Assembly: GCA_017517805.1 (NCBI GenBank)
Contig: JAFWYD010000030.1
Span: forward strand, 1 to 55,241
DNA: 55,241 bases
Source: Akkermansia sp.
GTDB lineage: Bacteria > Verrucomicrobiota > Verrucomicrobiia > Verrucomicrobiales > Akkermansiaceae
Direction: 5' to 3'
Shown here: in pieces, positions 16,259 through 25,760 of the stretch
Numbering within the stretch: the stretch's first letter is position 1
Layout: each line of letters opens with the position of its first letter
Program-made: the position numbers and the translations under genes
The notes under the pieces: model-generated
What the model was told of the DNA's origin: nothing
The model's database searches: none
What the model saw: only the letters and a program-made list of their open reading frames with translations

Positions 16259-16914
16259 TCAGAGCTGAGAAAAATGGCTAAAAGTGCATAATTTTAAGCG
16301 TTTTCGGGGGGTAATGCTCACCGGGGCTTGACCAGCCTTTTTCAGATTGTAGGTGGTCAGCTTGATTTCAACTACTTCGGCAGCTTCCGGATTTTTGGGC
16401 TCAACGATGGATTCCTGTGCCGGGGCTTCGGCGGTCGGCTCCACGTCCGTCACGGGCTCGTTTAATTCTTCTGCAAGCTCGGCTTCGCGGGCTTCTTCGA
16501 CTTCCTGCCATAGGGCGGCTTCGATTTCAGCATCGCTGGGAGTTTCTGCCTGAGACTGCTGCGCTTCATCGTCCATCAGCCACGGGGGAATGACCTCTAC
16601 GCGTTGAATCGCATCGTTGGTTGACTTGCGGCGAGGTTGCCGCTCCGGGGCGCTCAGCGTGACCTTGAACAGCTTTTCCACCATTTCCCGGTGTTTGGCA
16701 TGGGGTAGCTCGTATTCGCCGGATATGACCAGCTCTGTGAGCGGCTTGGCAATCTTGCGGTCTTTGGTGAAAGCCCCGCGAATATGCTGGCACAGGTAGG
16801 TGACTTTTTGTTTCGCTTTTCCACGAGGGCGCGGTAGGTAGTTCCGCTGGCGCTCTTCACGCGGACTTCGATGTCTGCGCTTACCGACTTTGCTTTGCTT
16901 GTCTTCTTATTCAT
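16259..16914 (-). pseudogene. Frameshifted gene of unknown function
   Basis: The frame opens with MNKKTSKAKSVSADIEVRVK and runs about 37 codons. It then breaks at an A5 run (minus strand; plus-strand T run at 16805-16809). One extra A there restores a continuous frame of 218 residues through VTYLCQHIRGAF, ELPHAKHREMVEKLFKVTL and on to the stop at 16259. The downstream half is acidic and Glu/Ala/Pro-rich (low complexity). A good promoter (TTGCAT-N17-TATACT) precedes it. I recognise no family. It may be a phage- or island-borne accessory gene. The break could be a real one-base deletion, a sequencing error in a homopolymer, or programmed frameshifting. Confidence 0.65.
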
Positions 16915-16943
16915 AAAACAGGGGGTAAAAAGTTCCTTTGTAT

Positions 16944-16972
16944 AGTATAAGCTATTTATTATAAATATGCAA
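16944..16972 (-). promoter_or_regulatory. Promoter of the frameshifted gene
   Basis: On the minus strand, TTGCAT (16967-16972), a 17-base spacer and TATACT (16944-16949) end 29 bases before the ATG at 16914. Both boxes fit the window's own promoter style. Confidence 0.6.
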
Positions 16973-17290
16973 GGTTTTTATTACTTTTTCTTTTGTGACT
17001 GTGAATAAAAATCGGATGACTTTTTCCGTTATGAGAAAATCGTCACAAAACACTCATTTTCAACACTTGCAAGGCAAGCAATGTGATTTGACTGATAGAC
17101 GCCGATTTTTTTGCTATTTAAGCTGCGGATATTGAGTCGATTGCATATAATGTGACTGGAACCGCACGAGTCTAAGCGAGTCCTTTTGGCTGCAAAACGG
17201 GGGCAAAAGGGATGCAAAATCAGCCACGGAAGTCCGGTTTGCGTTATGAGTTCAGCGTTTTATAAGTTGCTGAAATTCAGGCACAAAAAA
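16973..17290. other. Noncoding gap at island edge next to tRNA
   Basis: This AT-rich stretch between the frameshifted gene and the tRNA terminator has no convincing gene. The only frame, 62 codons on the minus strand (17029-17217), has no recognisable features. Its position directly 3' of a tRNA is where integrase genes and attachment sites often lie, but I find no integrase and no second copy of the tRNA 3' end in the window. Confidence 0.4.
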
Positions 17291-17330
17291 GGAGCGGTCG
17301 TTACCATTTTGTCTTGGTTACGACCGCTCC
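17291..17330 (-). terminator. Terminator after tRNA(CAT)
   Basis: GGAGCGGTCGT (17291-17301) and ACGACCGCTCC (17320-17330) make an 11-bp perfect stem. The minus strand then runs into TTTTTT. It lies directly after the tRNA 3' end. Confidence 0.88.
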
Positions 17331-17335
17331 CAAAA

Positions 17336-17407
<72 letters not shown>

Positions 17408-17491
17408 GTTTGGCTTGCCTGCCACCGAAGTGGCTGGTGAGGGAAGTATACACGCCACTCTGCGCTTTGGCAAGCCTAAAATTATATTTTT

Positions 17492-18412
17492 TTATTTTTT
17501 CGGGGTGCGCATGCGTTGAAGTCGTTCGAAAACAGCTTCGGGATTGGCGAAGACGGCATCGAATTTCTGCCTGGCTTCGGGGGTGGCTGCGGGGTCGTTA
17601 TCCAACGCTTCGCGACCTGTGGCGATGGCTGTGTTCACATCGTCGAGGCTCTGGGCGCTCATCAGCAGAATCTGGAATTTAAGCTGGAGCATGCCGGGTT
17701 TGTTTTCGGGCTCGGCGGTGGTCAGGGCTTTATCGATGGCTGCGAGAGCATCTTCGCGGGAGGTGGCATCGGAAAGTTCCTTCATGAGCTCCCCGCGCTG
17801 GAGCTGGAGCCTTTGCTGGTGACCGAGGCCGGTGGTGTCGTGCGGGTCGAGTGCAATGATGCGCTGGCGGAGAGCTGTGGCATTGGGCTGCATGGCTTCG
17901 GGAATGGATTTGTATGCCTGTGCGAGCGTTGCGAGCTGCTCGGCACCCTGCTGGGTTTCCGCTTTCCGGAGCAGGGCAGCAGTGGCGAGGGCGGCATCGA
18001 GAGGTTTTGCGGCCTCGGTCACATTGGGCAGGAAGCCGCTGAAGCCCCCCACGGCATCGCCTCCCGGAGTGATGACCATGATGGTGGGGAAGCCCTGCAC
18101 ACCATACTGCTCGCAGAGTTTTTCGTTGCGGGCGCGTAGTTCCTTATCGAATTTCGGGTTCTGGGGTACATCCACCTCCATGAGTACAAATTTATCTTTG
18201 GCGTAGGTTTCGAAGGCAGGGGTATCGAGCACCTGCTTGCGCAGGCGGATGCACCACCCGCACCAATCCGAGCCGGTGAAATCCACCAGCACGGCCTTAT
18301 TTTCAGCTGCAGCCTTGGCCTTGGCTGCTTCGATATCGGTCATCCACTCTGCAGCCCAGGAGGGCAGCAGTGCGGTCAGTAGCGCCGCAGCGCAAATTAA
18401 TTTTCTGCTCAT
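17492..18412 (-). CDS. Secreted thioredoxin-like protein with helical C-terminal extension
   Basis: A protein of about 306 residues from ATG 18412. A Sec signal peptide (MSRKLICAAALLTALLPSWA) leads into a thioredoxin fold of about residues 25-140, with active-site WCGWC (Cys51, Cys54) and the cis-proline segment VQGFPTIMVI. The remaining 160 or so residues are Ala/Leu-rich helices like tetratricopeptide-type repeats. It probably acts in the periplasm on disulfides. The longer frame starting at 18448 would begin upstream of a consensus promoter (TTGCAT-N18-TATAAT, 6 bases before 18412), so the start at 18412 is preferred and the mRNA is likely leaderless. Confidence 0.9.
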   Translation of the reverse strand: MSRKLICAAALLTALLPSWAAEWMTDIEAAKAKAAAENKAVLVDFTGSDWCGWCIRLRKQVLDTPAFETYAKDKFVLMEVDVPQNPKFDKELRARNEKLCEQYGVQGFPTIMVITPGGDAVGGFSGFLPNVTEAAKPLDAALATAALLRKAETQQGAEQLATLAQAYKSIPEAMQPNATALRQRIIALDPHDTTGLGHQQRLQLQRGELMKELSDATSREDALAAIDKALTTAEPENKPGMLQLKFQILLMSAQSLDDVNTAIATGREALDNDPAATPEARQKFDAVFANPEAVFERLQRMRTPKK

Positions 18413-18418
18413 GCAGCG

Positions 18419-18448
18419 ATTATACCAATAGGGGGATGCGGCATGCAA
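18419..18448 (-). promoter_or_regulatory. Promoter of thioredoxin-like gene, leaderless
   Basis: On the minus strand, TTGCAT (18443-18448), an 18-base spacer and a perfect TATAAT (18419-18424) lie 6 bases from the ATG. Transcription would begin at or within a base or two of the start codon. Confidence 0.72.
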
Positions 18449-18558
18449 GTGTAAAATTCTGTCAATTATCTCCCTGTCAGCGGGTGCGCGGTTGGGTTTA
18501 GTGGATTGAAATTCCGGCTATCAGGTAATTATTTTGCAAAATTCGTTGCACATTAGTC

Positions 18559-18587
18559 TTGCATTTTAGGTCGAGATGTGGCATATA
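18559..18587 (+). promoter_or_regulatory. Weak candidate promoter for carB
   Basis: TTGCAT (18559-18564), a 17-base spacer and CATATA (18582-18587), 20 bases before the carB ATG at 18608. The -35 box matches the local style; the -10 box is poor. Confidence 0.35.
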
Positions 18588-18607
18588 TCTGCAAGTTTAC
18601 ACCGACC

Positions 18608-21600
18608 ATGCCTAAAGACACATCTATCAAGAAGATTCTCGTCATTGGCTCGGGCCCCATTGTTATCGGTCAGGGGTGTGAGTTTGACTACTCCGGCACA
18701 CAGGCTTGCAAAGCTCTGAAGCAGGAAGGTTATGAAGTGGTGTTGGTAAACTCCAACCCCGCCACCATCATGACCGACCCGGAGACAGCTCCCCGCACTT
18801 ACGTGGAACCGATTACGCCCGAATATGTAGAAAAAATCATTGCCCGCGAGCGACCGGATGCCATGCTGCCCACCCTGGGTGGCCAGACGGCTCTGAACTG
18901 CGCCATGGCCCTGCACAAGGCCGGCACGCTGGAGAAGTACGGCGTGCGCATGATTGGTGCAGATGCCGAGGCAATCGACAAGGGCGAAGACCGCCAGAGC
19001 TTCAAGGATGCGATGATGCGCATCGGGCTCGACCTGCCGGCCAGCGGCGTGGCCCACAACATGGCTGAGGCCTGGGATATCGCTAAGAATGTGGTAGGCA
19101 ACTACCCGATGATTATCCGCCCGGCCTTCACGCTGGGTGGCACGGGTGGCGGCGTGGCCTACAATAAGACCGAGTTTGAAGAAATCGTGTCCCGCGGTCT
19201 GGATCTTTCCCCGGTGCACGAGGTGCTCATCGAAGAAAGCCTGCTGGGCTGGAAGGAGATTGAGATGGAAGTGATGCGTGACTGCGCCGACAACTGCATC
19301 GCTATCTGCTCGATTGAGAACCTGGACCCCATGGGTATCCACACCGGCGACTCCATCACCGTGGCGCCGGCCATGACGCTTACCGCCCGCGAATACGCCA
19401 TTGTGCGTGACGCCTCCTTCGCCATCATCCGCGAAATCGGCGTGAAGAGCGGCGGCAGTAACATCCAGTTCGCCATGTGCCCGCGCACCGGCCGCCTGGT
19501 GGTCATTGAGATGAATCCGCGCGTGAGCCGCTCTTCGGCCCTGGCTTCCAAGGCTACCGGCTTCCCCATTGCGAAGTTTGCCGCCAAGCTGGCTATCGGC
19601 TACACGCTCGATGAGCTGCGCAACGATATCACCAAGGTGACTCCTGCTTCCTTCGAGCCCACCATCGACTACGTGGTGGTGAAGGTGCCTCGCTTCACCT
19701 TCGAGAAGTTCAAGAAGGCTGATGAGCGCCTGACCACGGCGATGAAGAGCGTGGGTGAGGTGATGAGCATTGGCCGCACCTTCAAGGAATCCCTGCAGAA
19801 GGCGCTCCGCTCGCTGGAGACTGGCCGCTGGGGCTTTGGGTTCGACCTGAAGGACCCGAAGAACCCGACCCGCGATGAGATTGCCGCCAAGCTGGCCGTG
19901 CCGAATGCCGACCGCATCTTCTGGATTCAGACGGCGTATGTGAACGGCTGGACTCTGGAGGAAATCCAGGATCTGACCGATATCGACCCCTGGTTCCTCG
20001 ACCAGCTTAAGCAGCTGGCCGAAGCCGGCATGAAGCTCAAGGAGCTCCCGCTGCTGGAGGCCAAGAAGCTGGGCTTCTCCGACCGCCAGATTGCCCTGGC
20101 CCGTGGCTGCACCGAGGATGAAGTGCGCGCCGCCCGCAAGGCAGAAGGCGTGGTTCCCTGCTACCGTCTGGTCGATAGCTGCGCGGCAGAGTTCGAGGCT
20201 ATCACGCCCTACTTCTACTCCTCCTATGGCGAGGAGAACGAGGTCCGCAAGACTGATACGAAGAAGATTATGATTCTGGGTGGTGGCCCGAACCGCATCG
20301 GTCAGGGTATTGAGTTCGACTACTGCTGCTCGCATGCCTCCTTCGCGCTGAAGGAGCTGGGCTACGAGACCATCATGGTCAACTCCAACCCCGAAACTGT
20401 CTCCACCGACTTCGATACCTCCGATAAGCTCTACTTCGAACCTCTCACCCTGGAAGATGTACTCAACATCTGCGACCAGGAGAAGCCCGATGGTGTCATC
20501 GTGCAATTCGGTGGTCAGACCCCGCTGAACCTTGCCGCAGCCCTGCAGGAACGCGGTGTACCCATCATCGGCACCAGCCCCCGCAGCATCGAACTGGCCG
20601 AAGACCGCAAGTACTTCTCTGCTTTGCTCGATGAAATCGGCCTGAAGCAGGCCGAGGCCGGTACCGCTACCAATGAAGACGAAGCCGTGGCCGTGGCTAG
20701 CCGCATCGGTTACCCGGTGCTGGTGCGTCCCTCCTTCGTGCTGGGTGGCCGCGCCATGATGATTGTGTACGATGAGAAGGAACTGCGCACCTACATGCGC
20801 GAGGCGGTAGATGCCTCGCCGGAGCGCCCGGTGCTGGTCGACCGCTTCCTGGAGCACGCCATGGAAATCGATGTCGACGTGATTGCCGATGGCGAGACCA
20901 GCGTGGTGGGTGCCATCATGCAGCATGTGGAACCGGCAGGTATTCACTCCGGCGACTCTGCCTGCATGATTCCGCCGAACCGCGTCTCCGTGGGCATGCA
21001 CAAGGAAATGATGCGCGCCGCCAAGGAACTCGCCGCCAAGCTCAATGTGAAGGGTCTCATGAATTGCCAGTTCGCCATCAAGGACGAGCAGCTCTATGTC
21101 ATTGAGGTGAACCCGCGTGCCTCCCGCACCGTGCCTTTCGTTTCCAAGTCCATCGGCGTGCCGCTGGCCAAGCTGGCCGCCAAGGTGATGAGCGGCTGCA
21201 AGCTCAAGGACCTGGGCTTCACCAAGGAAGTGGTGCCGCCCTACTACACCGTGAAGGAAGCCGTGTTCCCCTGGAACCGCTTCCCGGGTATCGATGTGGT
21301 GCTGGGGCCGGAAATGCACTCCACCGGTGAGGTGATGGGCATTGATGCCGACCCGGAAGTGGCCTACCTGAAGAGCCAGATTTCGGCCTTCAACGCGTTG
21401 CCGAAGGAGGGCCTCGTGTTCATCTCCGTGAGCGATCGCGATAAGCACATGGTGACCGATATTGCCCGCAACCTGGAAAAGGCCGGCTTCGATATCTGCG
21501 CCACCAAGGGTACCATGATTCACCTGCTGCAGAACGGCATTGAGTGCGAACGCGCCTACAAGGTGCATGAGCGCCGCCGCCCGGATATTGTGGACCGCAT

Positions 21601-21829
21601 CAAGAACGGCGATATTGTCTTCGTCATCAACACTCCCGGCTCCCACGATGCTCGCGAGGACGAAGTCTCCATCCGCGCCGCTGCGGTGAGCAGCAATATC
21701 TCCTACACCACGGACCTCTCCAGCGCCCGCGCCTGCGCCGCCGCCATGCTCCATGCCAAGAACAGGGAGACCACGGTGCGCACCCTGCAGGAATATCACG
21801 CTGAGGCCATGGCCGAGTACCAGAGCTGA
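18608..21829 (+). CDS. carB: Carbamoyl phosphate synthase large subunit
   Basis: A 1,073-residue enzyme from the ATG at 18608, which gives the family-standard start [20 protein letters not shown]. The frame can be extended to a GTG at 18578, but this adds ten atypical residues. Two homologous ATP-grasp halves are seen: the first with [13 protein letters not shown] and [20 protein letters not shown], the second beginning [20 protein letters not shown] with [22 protein letters not shown]-terminal MGS-like allosteric domain follows ([19 protein letters not shown] to the end). It makes carbamoyl phosphate from glutamine-derived ammonia, bicarbonate and two ATP for pyrimidine and arginine synthesis. 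The carA subunit is not in this window. Confidence 0.98.
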   Translation: MPKDTSIKKILVIGSGPIVIGQGCEFDYSGTQACKALKQEGYEVVLVNSNPATIMTDPETAPRTYVEPITPEYVEKIIARERPDAMLPTLGGQTALNCAMALHKAGTLEKYGVRMIGADAEAIDKGEDRQSFKDAMMRIGLDLPASGVAHNMAEAWDIAKNVVGNYPMIIRPAFTLGGTGGGVAYNKTEFEEIVSRGLDLSPVHEVLIEESLLGWKEIEMEVMRDCADNCIAICSIENLDPMGIHTGDSITVAPAMTLTAREYAIVRDASFAIIREIGVKSGGSNIQFAMCPRTGRLVVIEMNPRVSRSSALASKATGFPIAKFAAKLAIGYTLDELRNDITKVTPASFEPTIDYVVVKVPRFTFEKFKKADERLTTAMKSVGEVMSIGRTFKESLQKALRSLETGRWGFGFDLKDPKNPTRDEIAAKLAVPNADRIFWIQTAYVNGWTLEEIQDLTDIDPWFLDQLKQLAEAGMKLKELPLLEAKKLGFSDRQIALARGCTEDEVRAARKAEGVVPCYRLVDSCAAEFEAITPYFYSSYGEENEVRKTDTKKIMILGGGPNRIGQGIEFDYCCSHASFALKELGYETIMVNSNPETVSTDFDTSDKLYFEPLTLEDVLNICDQEKPDGVIVQFGGQTPLNLAAALQERGVPIIGTSPRSIELAEDRKYFSALLDEIGLKQAEAGTATNEDEAVAVASRIGYPVLVRPSFVLGGRAMMIVYDEKELRTYMREAVDASPERPVLVDRFLEHAMEIDVDVIADGETSVVGAIMQHVEPAGIHSGDSACMIPPNRVSVGMHKEMMRAAKELAAKLNVKGLMNCQFAIKDEQLYVIEVNPRASRTVPFVSKSIGVPLAKLAAKVMSGCKLKDLGFTKEVVPPYYTVKEAVFPWNRFPGIDVVLGPEMHSTGEVMGIDADPEVAYLKSQISAFNALPKEGLVFISVSDRDKHMVTDIARNLEKAGFDICATKGTMIHLLQNGIECERAYKVHERRRPDIVDRIKNGDIVFVINTPGSHDAREDEVSIRAAAVSSNISYTTDLSSARACAAAMLHAKNRETTVRTLQEYHAEAMAEYQS

Positions 21830-21851
21830 TACGCAGCATTCCCTGAATTTC

Positions 21852-21885
21852 AACGCCCCTTTTCCTATGCTGGAAAAGGGGCGTT
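21852..21885. terminator. Bidirectional terminator between carB and tilS
   Basis: AACGCCCCTTTTCC (21852-21865) and GGAAAAGGGGCGTT (21872-21885) form a perfect 14-bp stem between two convergent genes. The T-rich half-stem rather than a trailing T run may serve termination. Confidence 0.75.
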
Positions 21886-21911
21886 CTGCATTGAGTTGAT
21901 GGTGGTGGAGC

Positions 21912-22877
21912 TTACTCTTCGGTGATAATCAGGCGGCGCTCCCGGCGGCAGGCCTGGCGACCACCGGGCAGATTCACGCGGGCGGAGGATACTTGCGCCG
22001 GCAGGATATCCAGAATGGCCAGCACCAGTTCCTCGCTGATATCGGAGACATGCTTGAGCTGCAGGTAGCGGCGTACGATAGCTTTCTGCAGGGACACCGG
22101 CTGGAGCCACACAAAGGGAAGGTACAGGCGTTTCTGGGGGTCGAGCATCGGCAGGGCAGAAAGCGCCGCCTCCAGCGCCTCCTGGGTTTCGCCGTGCAGC
22201 CGGGCGCTGCGGTTCAGGATGGGGGTCACATCGCGCCCCAGTGCCTTGTTGAGCGTGGGCAGCACCTCCAGCCGCAGGGTGTTGCGGGCCACATCGGCCA
22301 CAGAGTTGGTGGCATCATCGCGCCAGCCCTGGCCCTGCGCCTGGAGCCACGCGGTAATTTCTGCCCTGCGGCAGCTGAGCAGCGGGCGAATCCAGGTGAT
22401 GCCGCCAGCTTCGTGCACCGGCTGCATGCCGCGCAGCCCGGCAGAGCCGCGCGCCAGGTGAAAGAGCACCGTCTCAGCCTGGTCATCAGCATGGTGAGCC
22501 AGCGCTACCGTGCAGCCTTTGTATCGGCGGGCGGCGGCGGCCAGCAGCCAGCGGCGGGCATGGCGGCCTGCTGTTTCCAGGGAGATGCCTTGCTCGGCAG
22601 CGAGGGCGGGCACATCCACCCGCTGCTGTTCAAACGGGACATCGAGTTGCTCGCAGAGCCGCGCGCAGAAGGCTGCATCGGCATCGGCCTCCTCGGCGCG
22701 GATGCCGTGGTGCACATGCAGGGCGTGCACGGTGCATCCTTTCTGCACAAGCTGGCAGAGCAGGGCCACGGAATCCCTGCCCCCGCTGAGTCCCAGCACG
22801 ACGGGTTGTTGCAGGTAGGGCAGGCAGTCCGGCTCCAGGGGGAGCGGCTCCGGTGCAGTTGTATCAGTCTTCGTCAT
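21912..22877 (-). CDS. tilS: tRNA(Ile)-lysidine synthase
   Basis: An enzyme of about 321 residues that attaches lysine to C34 of tRNA-Ile(CAU), switching it from Met to Ile decoding. The PP-loop SGGRDSVALL near the N-terminus binds ATP. HVHHGIR, SLETAGRHARRW and LAHHADDQAETVLFHLARGS are classic TilS blocks. The C-terminal part is short compared with E. coli TilS. The frame can be read back to 22997, but the ATG at 22877 gives a normal N-terminus (MTKTDTTAPEP). It overlaps the end of the pseudopilin gene by 14 bases, so the two are probably translationally coupled. Confidence 0.93.
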   Translation of the reverse strand: MTKTDTTAPEPLPLEPDCLPYLQQPVVLGLSGGRDSVALLCQLVQKGCTVHALHVHHGIRAEEADADAAFCARLCEQLDVPFEQQRVDVPALAAEQGISLETAGRHARRWLLAAAARRYKGCTVALAHHADDQAETVLFHLARGSAGLRGMQPVHEAGGITWIRPLLSCRRAEITAWLQAQGQGWRDDATNSVADVARNTLRLEVLPTLNKALGRDVTPILNRSARLHGETQEALEAALSALPMLDPQKRLYLPFVWLQPVSLQKAIVRRYLQLKHVSDISEELVLAILDILPAQVSSARVNLPGGRQACRRERRLIITEE

Positions 22878-23658
22878 CGTCAGAAACCGCGCGGCGGCTC
22901 TTCTTGCCTTTCTTGCCCTTAGTGGCTTTTTCTGCTTTGCGGGCCAGCTCCGGGGCAATCTTCCTGAATACCTTTTCCGCGCTGGTGTCTTCCTCAATTT
23001 CGTACACCTTCACTGCGCCGCTGGCATAGGCCACCAGGATTTTACCATCGTGGCGCTCTGCCGTGGGCATCACCTGCTTCTTGAAGGTATCCACATCGGT
23101 GACGCTCACACCCTTCACCGGGTTGCCATCGGACAACCAGGGCAGGGTATCCAGGTTCTGTTTGGCGGTGGTGCGGATGCAGGAGTTCGGGTTTTCGGGA
23201 TCATCGGAGGCATCGGTCCAGGAGACGTAGGAAACGCTCTTCTCATCGGCCGCAAAGGTGGAATCGTTGCCGATATCGGCCCGGTGGTCGGACGGACAGT
23301 GGAAAATCGAGGAAACCTTCATCTTGCCACCCATCTGGCGGGGGAAGGAGACGGCATCGAGCTCCGGGGCAACGGAGAGCCACCAGCCTTCGCTTTCGTT
23401 CACCGTGTCGGTATCTTCATCATCATCCATGCCGCTGGTGGGCAGGAGCCCGGTGTGGGAGATGTCCTGGCTGTATTTGGTGCCCAGCTGGACGAGCTGC
23501 TCCAGGTTGGCGCGGCACTTGGCCTCGTTGCCTGCGCCCAGGTGCGAGTAGATAGCCGTGCCGGCAATGCTGGCCAGAGTCACCATGATGGCGATCACCA
23601 CCATCAATTCAATCAGTGTGAAACCGGCTGCGCGCCGGAGAGAATAGTGAAGCTTCAT
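22864..23658 (-). CDS. Type II pseudopilin-like protein (prepilin N-terminal motif)
   Basis: A 264-residue protein with a short basic leader (MKLHYSLRRAA) and the prepilin peptidase site G/FTLIELMVVIAIMVTLASIA, which cleaves before Phe13 and leaves a Glu at mature position 5. The hydrophobic helix anchors it in the inner membrane before assembly. The periplasmic part has a conserved CPSD segment, as in many Planctomycetota and Verrucomicrobiota pseudopilins. The C-terminus is a Lys-rich then Asp/Glu tail (KATKGKKGKKSRRAVSDDDED), an unusual ending. No secretion genes are nearby. Its 3' end overlaps tilS. Confidence 0.88.
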   Translation of the reverse strand: MKLHYSLRRAAGFTLIELMVVIAIMVTLASIAGTAIYSHLGAGNEAKCRANLEQLVQLGTKYSQDISHTGLLPTSGMDDDEDTDTVNESEGWWLSVAPELDAVSFPRQMGGKMKVSSIFHCPSDHRADIGNDSTFAADEKSVSYVSWTDASDDPENPNSCIRTTAKQNLDTLPWLSDGNPVKGVSVTDVDTFKKQVMPTAERHDGKILVAYASGAVKVYEIEEDTSAEKVFRKIAPELARKAEKATKGKKGKKSRRAVSDDDED

Positions 23659-23666
23659 ACCCCATT

Positions 23667-23694
23667 ACTCTACCATATTTCAGCCCCACCGCAA
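23667..23694 (-). promoter_or_regulatory. Candidate promoter for pseudopilin-tilS, near-leaderless
   Basis: On the minus strand, TTGCGG (23689-23694), a 16-base spacer and TAGAGT (23667-23672) end 8 bases before the ATG at 23658. Confidence 0.5.
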
Positions 23695-23734
23695 GAAAAA
23701 TAACCCACACGGCTGCTGAATACACAAATTTAGC

Positions 23735-23762
23735 TTGCAATACCAACGGCCATTGTTACAAT
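23735..23762 (+). promoter_or_regulatory. Promoter of ilvC
   Basis: TTGCAA (23735-23740), a 16-base spacer and TACAAT (23757-23762), 55 bases before the ilvC ATG. The leader contains a small CAGAC/GTCTG hairpin (23777-23792). No leader peptide rich in branched-chain codons is evident. Confidence 0.6.
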
Positions 23763-23817
23763 TTCCGCAGTACCTTCAGACGCTGAGGTCTGGAAATATA
23801 ACCCCACAGAAATAACG

Positions 23818-24798
23818 ATGAACATTCTCCACGATAAGGACGCCGATGTGAGCGTTCTCAATGGTAAGACCGTGGCCGTCATCGGCTACGGTGCCCAGGG
23901 CCGCGCCCAGGCACTCTGCATGCGCGACAGCGGTGTACACGTCATTATCGGTATCCGCCCCGGCAAGAGCTGGGATGCCGCCGCCCAGGATGGTTTTGAG
24001 GTCATGCCCGTAGCAGAGGCTGCAGCTAAGGCCGATATCATCCATATCCTGCTGCCTGACGAGCACCACGGCGAGGTATACGAGACTCAGATCAAGCCGA
24101 ATCTGGCCGCTGGCAAGACCCTGTGCTGCTCCCACGGGTTCGCCTATGTGTTCAAGACCATCGTTCCTCCGGCAGATGTGGATGTCATCATGGTAGCCCC
24201 CAAGGGCCCGGGCACCGAGGTTCGCCGTGTGTTCGAGGAAGGCTTCGGCTGCCCCGGCCTCATCGCCGTGTGGCAGAACCCGAGCGGCAACGCCCAGGCT
24301 ACCGCCCTGGCCATGGCCAAGGCTGAGGGGCTGACCCGCGGCGGCGTGCTCGAATGCACCATGCAGCAGGAAACCTACGAAGACCTCTTCGGCGAGCAGA
24401 ATGTGCTTTGCGGTGGTCTGGTGGACCTCATGAAGTATGGTTTCGAAACCCTCATCGAAGCCGGCTACCCCGCAGAGATGGCCTACTTCGAATGCGTGCA
24501 CGAAGCCAAGCTCATCGTCGACATCATCTACAACAAGGGCATCCAGGCCATGAACAGCGTCATCTCCAACACCGCAGAGTTCGGTGAATACTACAACGGC
24601 CCGCAGATTCTGGGTCCGGAGGTGAAGGAGAAGATGAAGGAAAGCCTCAAGCGCATCGAAACCGGCGAGTTTGCCCGCGTGTGGCTGGCCGAAGCCGCAG
24701 CCGGCGCTCCCAACCTGCTGGCCAAGCGCGCCGCTCTGGCCGAGCACCCGGTCGAAATCGTGGGCAGCAAGATCCGCTCCCTCTTCGAACGCAACTAA
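23818..24798 (+). CDS. ilvC: Ketol-acid reductoisomerase (class I)
   Basis: A 326-residue enzyme of isoleucine, valine and leucine synthesis. It isomerises and reduces acetolactate or acetohydroxybutyrate using NAD(P)H and Mg2+. The Rossmann motif VIGYGAQGRAQAL is at about residues 21-33 and the substrate loop APKGPGTEVRR near 126-136. Metal-binding carboxylates appear in EDLFGEQNVLCGG and YFECVHEAKLIVD. Length fits the short class I form. Some usually invariant positions differ from common class I enzymes (GRAQAL for GHAHAL, SHGFAYVF for AHGFN). The gene is monocistronic, with its own promoter and a strong terminator. Confidence 0.96.
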   Translation: MNILHDKDADVSVLNGKTVAVIGYGAQGRAQALCMRDSGVHVIIGIRPGKSWDAAAQDGFEVMPVAEAAAKADIIHILLPDEHHGEVYETQIKPNLAAGKTLCCSHGFAYVFKTIVPPADVDVIMVAPKGPGTEVRRVFEEGFGCPGLIAVWQNPSGNAQATALAMAKAEGLTRGGVLECTMQQETYEDLFGEQNVLCGGLVDLMKYGFETLIEAGYPAEMAYFECVHEAKLIVDIIYNKGIQAMNSVISNTAEFGEYYNGPQILGPEVKEKMKESLKRIETGEFARVWLAEAAAGAPNLLAKRAALAEHPVEIVGSKIRSLFERN

Positions 24799-24816
24799 TC
24801 CGACACATTCAGCAGG

Positions 24817-24852
24817 ATTCGGCGGGTTGTACCAACCCGCCGAATCTTTTTC
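24817..24852 (+). terminator. Rho-independent terminator of ilvC
   Basis: ATTCGGCGGGTTG (24817-24829) and CAACCCGCCGAAT (24833-24845) make a 13-bp stem with a 3-base loop, followed by CTTTTTCC. It lies only 14 bases before the next ATG, so the ABC gene needs read-through or a start inside this region. Confidence 0.9.
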
Positions 24853-24865
24853 CCCCCACCCTCCC

Positions 24866-25660
24866 ATGAGCGCAGAAAACATCATCAAGGTCGAGAAAGC
24901 TACCGTCTACCTCAGCGGCCGCGAAATCCTGCACGGCATCGACTGGCAGGTGAAACGCGGCGAGCGCTGCTTCATCCTTGGTGCCAATGGTGCTGGCAAA
25001 ACCACGCTGGTACGAATGCTCATGGGCTATGCCTGGCCGCTTTTCGGCGCGACGGTAGAGGTGCTTGGTAAGCGCTTCGGCACCGTCAACCTCCAGGAAC
25101 TCCGCAAGCGTATCGCCTGGGTCAGCCCGCTCATGCACCAGTGGCTGGGCGACCGCGACTGGACCGGCCGTGAAATGGTGCTCAGCGGACCGGATGCCAC
25201 CATCGGCCTTTATCGCGAGGCCACCCAGGAGGAAGAAGCTCGCGCCGCCACCCTCATGCACAAACTGCGCGCCGGGCATCTCATGGAGCGCACGGTGGCC
25301 ACCATGAGCAGCGGCGAGCAGGTTAAGGTGCTCATTGCCCGGGCTCTCATGACCAACCCTGAGCTCATGATACTGGATGAACCCAGCGTCTACCTCGATA
25401 TTGCCGGGCGCGAATTCCTGCTTTCCACCATCGCGGAGCTGGCCACCACCCACCCGGAGCTCACCATCATCTTCATCACCCAGCGCATTGAGGATATCCT
25501 GCCCGAATTCAACCGCGGCATGATTTTGCGACAGGGCGAAATTCAGGCCTATGGTACACGCGATGAGGTGCTTACCGAGCAGAATCTCAAAGCGGCCTTC
25601 GACCTCGATATCCGCCTCATCCGAGCCCGCAACGGCCGGCTTTGGAGCGTCATTGAATAA
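24866..25660 (+). CDS. ABC transporter ATP-binding protein (ModF/YlmA-like)
   Basis: A 264-residue ATPase. Walker A is GANGAGKTT, the signature is MSSGEQVKVLIARALM (LSGGE variant), and Walker B is LMILDEPSVYLD followed by a switch region. The ATG at 24866 gives a normal domain start (MSAENIIKVEKATVYL); codons upstream overlap ilvC and its terminator and are rejected. No membrane or binding-protein partner lies nearby, which fits stand-alone ModF/YlmA-type ATPases whose substrate is unclear. Confidence 0.9.
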   Translation: MSAENIIKVEKATVYLSGREILHGIDWQVKRGERCFILGANGAGKTTLVRMLMGYAWPLFGATVEVLGKRFGTVNLQELRKRIAWVSPLMHQWLGDRDWTGREMVLSGPDATIGLYREATQEEEARAATLMHKLRAGHLMERTVATMSSGEQVKVLIARALMTNPELMILDEPSVYLDIAGREFLLSTIAELATTHPELTIIFITQRIEDILPEFNRGMILRQGEIQAYGTRDEVLTEQNLKAAFDLDIRLIRARNGRLWSVIE

Positions 25661-25722
25661 GGGAGGCACCAGGTTCTGCCTGAATCCTGGCTTGTTTGCC
25701 TGGGTGTTGCCATGATTCCTTG

Positions 25723-25751
25723 TTTTCAATTCTGCCGGATTGTGGTAGAAT
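25723..25751 (+). promoter_or_regulatory. Candidate promoter for the alpha-2-macroglobulin gene, near-leaderless
   Basis: TTTTCA (25723-25728), a 17-base spacer and TAGAAT (25746-25751), 9 bases before the ATG at 25761. Confidence 0.45.
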
Positions 25752-25760
25752 GCTGCCGGC

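Noticed and set aside
17029..17217. A 62-codon minus-strand frame next to the tRNA as an integrase remnant
   Set aside because: No tyrosine recombinase motif is visible in it.
18566..21853. A 1,095-codon minus-strand open frame opposite carB
   Set aside because: The plus strand encodes a full-length CarB with all domains. The antisense frame is a by-product of GC-rich codon bias (His/Gly/Ala/Asp-rich translation, no family features).
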